Assembly: GCA_947175045.1 (NCBI GenBank)
Contig: CAMWLH010000098.1
Span: 1 to 7,150, forward strand
DNA: 7,150 nt
Direction: 5' to 3'
DNA from: an uncultured Clostridia bacterium
GTDB lineage: Bacteria; Bacillota; Clostridia; Oscillospirales; Ruminococcaceae
Below, piece by piece: positions 5,942 through 7,150 of the stretch. The first letter of the stretch is position 1, and each line of letters opens with the position of its first letter. The translations under genes were made by a program, and so were the position numbers. The notes below the pieces were generated by a model. The model saw only the letters and a program-made list of their open reading frames with translations, was not told the origin of the DNA and made no database searches.

Positions 5942-6424
5942 ATGGCGGTTGAGTTTGTTTTGGCAAACGAGGATTCGGCAAAAATCATATCCGAACTTCG
6001 TCATGAGATATGGGGAACAACCTATCGGGGCATATATGCCGATGAAAGAATCGATAATTACGATTATGAAGGACACAGACAGCATGATTTGCAGCGCATT
6101 CAAGATACTTCTTATCATGTATATCTAATAATTGATGTTGATAATCCGTTAGGTTATTTCACTTTTTTGACTACAGATACTGTTTATATCCAATCGCTTT
6201 ATATCCGCCGTGAATACCAACGTCAAGGGATTGGAAAACAAGCATTTGCGCTAATTAGAGAGTATTGTAAATTGAATGGGTTTGAAAAATTCACTTGCAA
6301 TTGTAATTCGCACAATTATCCGGCACTGAATTTTTATCACTCTATAGGTGGTACTATAATCAAGCGAAACGAAGGACATGATGATAAATATGACGATCAA
6401 ATTACATTTGAATTTTGTGTATGA
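5942..6424 (+). CDS. GNAT-family N-acetyltransferase
   Basis: This is a 160-residue acetyl-CoA-dependent acetyltransferase. Motif A, IQSLYIRREYQRQGIGKQAF (83-102), contains the pyrophosphate-binding loop QRQGIG, and motif B, NYPALNFYHSIGG (125-137), contains the usual tyrosine (Y132). The N-terminal part with TTYRGIYADERID is of a type common in clostridial GNAT proteins. The acceptor substrate cannot be deduced; small molecule or protein are both possible. The start is uncertain. ATG 5942 has AAAGG 11 bases upstream, while ATG 5921 and ATG 5894 (the latter overlapping the HD gene) are in frame but lack a good ribosome binding site. It shares low GC with its neighbours and is followed by a repeated intergenic element. 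Confidence 0.88.
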   Translation: MAVEFVLANEDSAKIISELRHEIWGTTYRGIYADERIDNYDYEGHRQHDLQRIQDTSYHVYLIIDVDNPLGYFTFLTTDTVYIQSLYIRREYQRQGIGKQAFALIREYCKLNGFEKFTCNCNSHNYPALNFYHSIGGTIIKRNEGHDDKYDDQITFEFCV

Positions 6425-6428
6425 GGAA

Positions 6429-6466
6429 ATAGATTGATTAAGTTGTGCGGATAAATCCCAATCTAT
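6429..6466 (+). repeat. Inverted repeat after the acetyltransferase gene
   Basis: ATAGATTG at 6429-6436 is exactly complementary to CAATCTAT at 6459-6466, with a 22-base loop. It begins five bases after the GNAT stop, and its right arm lies inside the element that recurs after the phosphatase gene. There is no T tract after the right arm, so it is not an ordinary terminator. Confidence 0.45.
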
Positions 6467-6474
6467 CGGGCAGA
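6451..6474 (+). repeat. Intergenic repeat element, copy 1
   Basis: This 24-base stretch matches 7116-7139 at 19 of 24 positions without gaps. It lies in the spacer between the GNAT and phosphatase genes. It begins ATAAATCCCAAT and ends CGGGCAGA. Confidence 0.5.
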
Positions 6475-6493
6475 AAAACCGAAATTTTAATGC

Positions 6494-6519
6494 GCGTGTA
6501 TGGCGGAACTGCCAGACGC
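6494..6519 (+). other. Imperfect hairpin upstream of the phosphatase gene
   Basis: GCGT (6494-6497) pairs with ACGC (6516-6519), and TGGC (6501-6504) pairs with GCCA (6511-6514). The arms are separated by a small internal bulge and the hexaloop is GGAACT. It ends about a dozen bases before the AGGAGG site, so it could influence translation of the phosphatase. Its function is unknown. Confidence 0.35.
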
Positions 6520-6530
6520 ACCATTTGGGT

Positions 6531-6536
6531 AGGAGG
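6531..6536 (+). promoter_or_regulatory. Ribosome binding site fixing the phosphatase start
   Basis: A consensus AGGAGG lies nine bases before the ATG at 6546. This rules out the in-frame TTG at 6525, which lies upstream of the site. Confidence 0.8.
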
Positions 6537-6545
6537 ATTCATAAG

Positions 6546-7106
6546 ATGGCATTGTTTTATCTTGTCAGGCATGGAGAAGCAAATTATGAATATATGTTTG
6601 AAAATGGATTTTGGGGGTTTGGCAGGGATTTTGCTCCTTTATCTGAAAAAGGAAAACAACAAGCAGAAATTACGGCAAAAGATGCTCGTCTTAAAAATGC
6701 AGAACTTATTGTGTCTTCTCCATATACAAGAGCATTGCAGACGGCTCAGATTATTTCGCGAGAAACAGGAATACAAGTTGAAGTTGATATTGATTTACAT
6801 GAGTGGATACCCGATGAGAACAATCAGTATGAAACATCTGAAGAAAGCTTTGCATTTGCCAGGGAATTTACTAAATTTAGCGGTGAGTATCCGCCAGGTG
6901 AAAAATTCAGATGGGAATCGCTTAGCCATATGCGAAAAAGAATGATACGTGTAGCAGATAAATATTCAGATTATGATAAGGTTATTTTTGTTGGTCATGG
7001 GATGGCTTTCAGGTGCTTAACATATATTGAAAAAATGAATCCAGCTGAAATAATTGAGTGTACCTATCAGAGGGGACAGGCAAAGTGCGAATATTCATTC
7101 ACATAA
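6546..7106 (+). CDS. Histidine phosphatase family protein (phosphoglycerate mutase-like)
   Basis: This 186-residue enzyme belongs to the histidine phosphatase superfamily, which forms a phosphohistidine intermediate. Visible catalytic features are the LVRHGEA motif with R8 and the nucleophile H9, the PLSEKGKQQAE segment (31-41), SSPYTRALQTAQII with R62 (57-70), a likely proton-donor glutamate E86 in LHEW, and the second histidine H151 in FVGHGMAFR. The length is close to small PhoE/CobC-type phosphatases and to phosphoglycerate mutase homologues, but the substrate cannot be assigned. The ATG at 6546 follows a consensus AGGAGG. The gene is AT-rich like the HD and GNAT genes. A parallel frame through 6445-6945 is a shadow of this gene for most of its length. 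Confidence 0.9.
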   Translation: MALFYLVRHGEANYEYMFENGFWGFGRDFAPLSEKGKQQAEITAKDARLKNAELIVSSPYTRALQTAQIISRETGIQVEVDIDLHEWIPDENNQYETSEESFAFAREFTKFSGEYPPGEKFRWESLSHMRKRMIRVADKYSDYDKVIFVGHGMAFRCLTYIEKMNPAEIIECTYQRGQAKCEYSFT

Positions 7107-7115
7107 AGATGTAGT

Positions 7116-7139
7116 ATAAATTCCAATTTGACGGGAAGA
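7116..7139 (+). repeat. Intergenic repeat element, copy 2
   Basis: This copy lies 9 bases after the phosphatase stop and matches 6451-6474 at 19 of 24 positions. The window ends 11 bases later, so it cannot be seen whether the rest of the spacer (hairpin and AGGAGG) is also repeated. Confidence 0.5.
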
Positions 7140-7150
7140 TAAAATAGACG

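Noticed and set aside
6442..6448. GTTGTGC as an integron core site (GTTRRRY)
   Set aside because: The fifth base is T where the consensus needs a purine, and no matching RYYYAAC partner was found in the spacer.
6546..6945. Overlapping + strand frame running through the phosphatase gene
   Set aside because: The phosphatase frame has all the catalytic motifs. The alternative frame has none inside the gene and is treated as a shadow; only its upstream spacer part is discussed as a finding.

Overview
The window looks like a chromosomal stretch from a low-GC-lineage Gram-positive bacterium of class Clostridia, most likely a Ruminococcus-like member of Oscillospiraceae. This is inferred from AGGAGG-type ribosome binding sites, the MalK/MsmX-type sugar ATPase with strongly biased codons, and the protein families present. 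No rRNA, tRNA, CRISPR array, transposase or integrase gene was seen. All convincing genes are on the + strand.

Left part (1-987): the 3' three quarters of a carbohydrate ABC-importer ATPase (MalK/MsmX/UgpC family), cut by the window edge and closed by a strong intrinsic terminator.

Middle part (1005-3859): a tightly packed five-gene run. Three genes encode small integral membrane proteins that together carry four copies of one roughly 130-residue, four-helix module; the middle protein is a fused double copy. They are followed by a MoxR-family AAA+ ATPase and, one base after its stop, a free-standing protein that resembles domain III (the C-terminal beta barrel) of elongation factor Tu. The DUF58/von Willebrand partner that usually sits next to moxR is missing downstream. 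The best candidate for an undescribed system here is this membrane-module/MoxR unit, with the membrane proteins as possible partners of the ATPase. That link is inferred from gene order only.

Next part (3860-5154): a 79-residue protein I do not recognise, a 247-base spacer with a doubtful 24-codon ORF, and a DUF4272-family gene. The DUF4272 gene has a near-consensus sigma-70 promoter and a hairpin in its leader.

Right part (5155-7150): base composition drops visibly. Hand counts on single 60-base lines give about 60% GC at 2941 and 4621, against about 35-37% at 5281 and 6661. This part holds an HD-domain phosphohydrolase, a GNAT acetyltransferase and a histidine-phosphatase (phosphoglycerate mutase-like) gene. 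Related 24-base elements lie just after the acetyltransferase gene and just after the phosphatase gene. The segment looks like acquired accessory DNA with a gene-element-gene-element layout. It is reminiscent of a cassette array, although I found no integron-type attC core sites.
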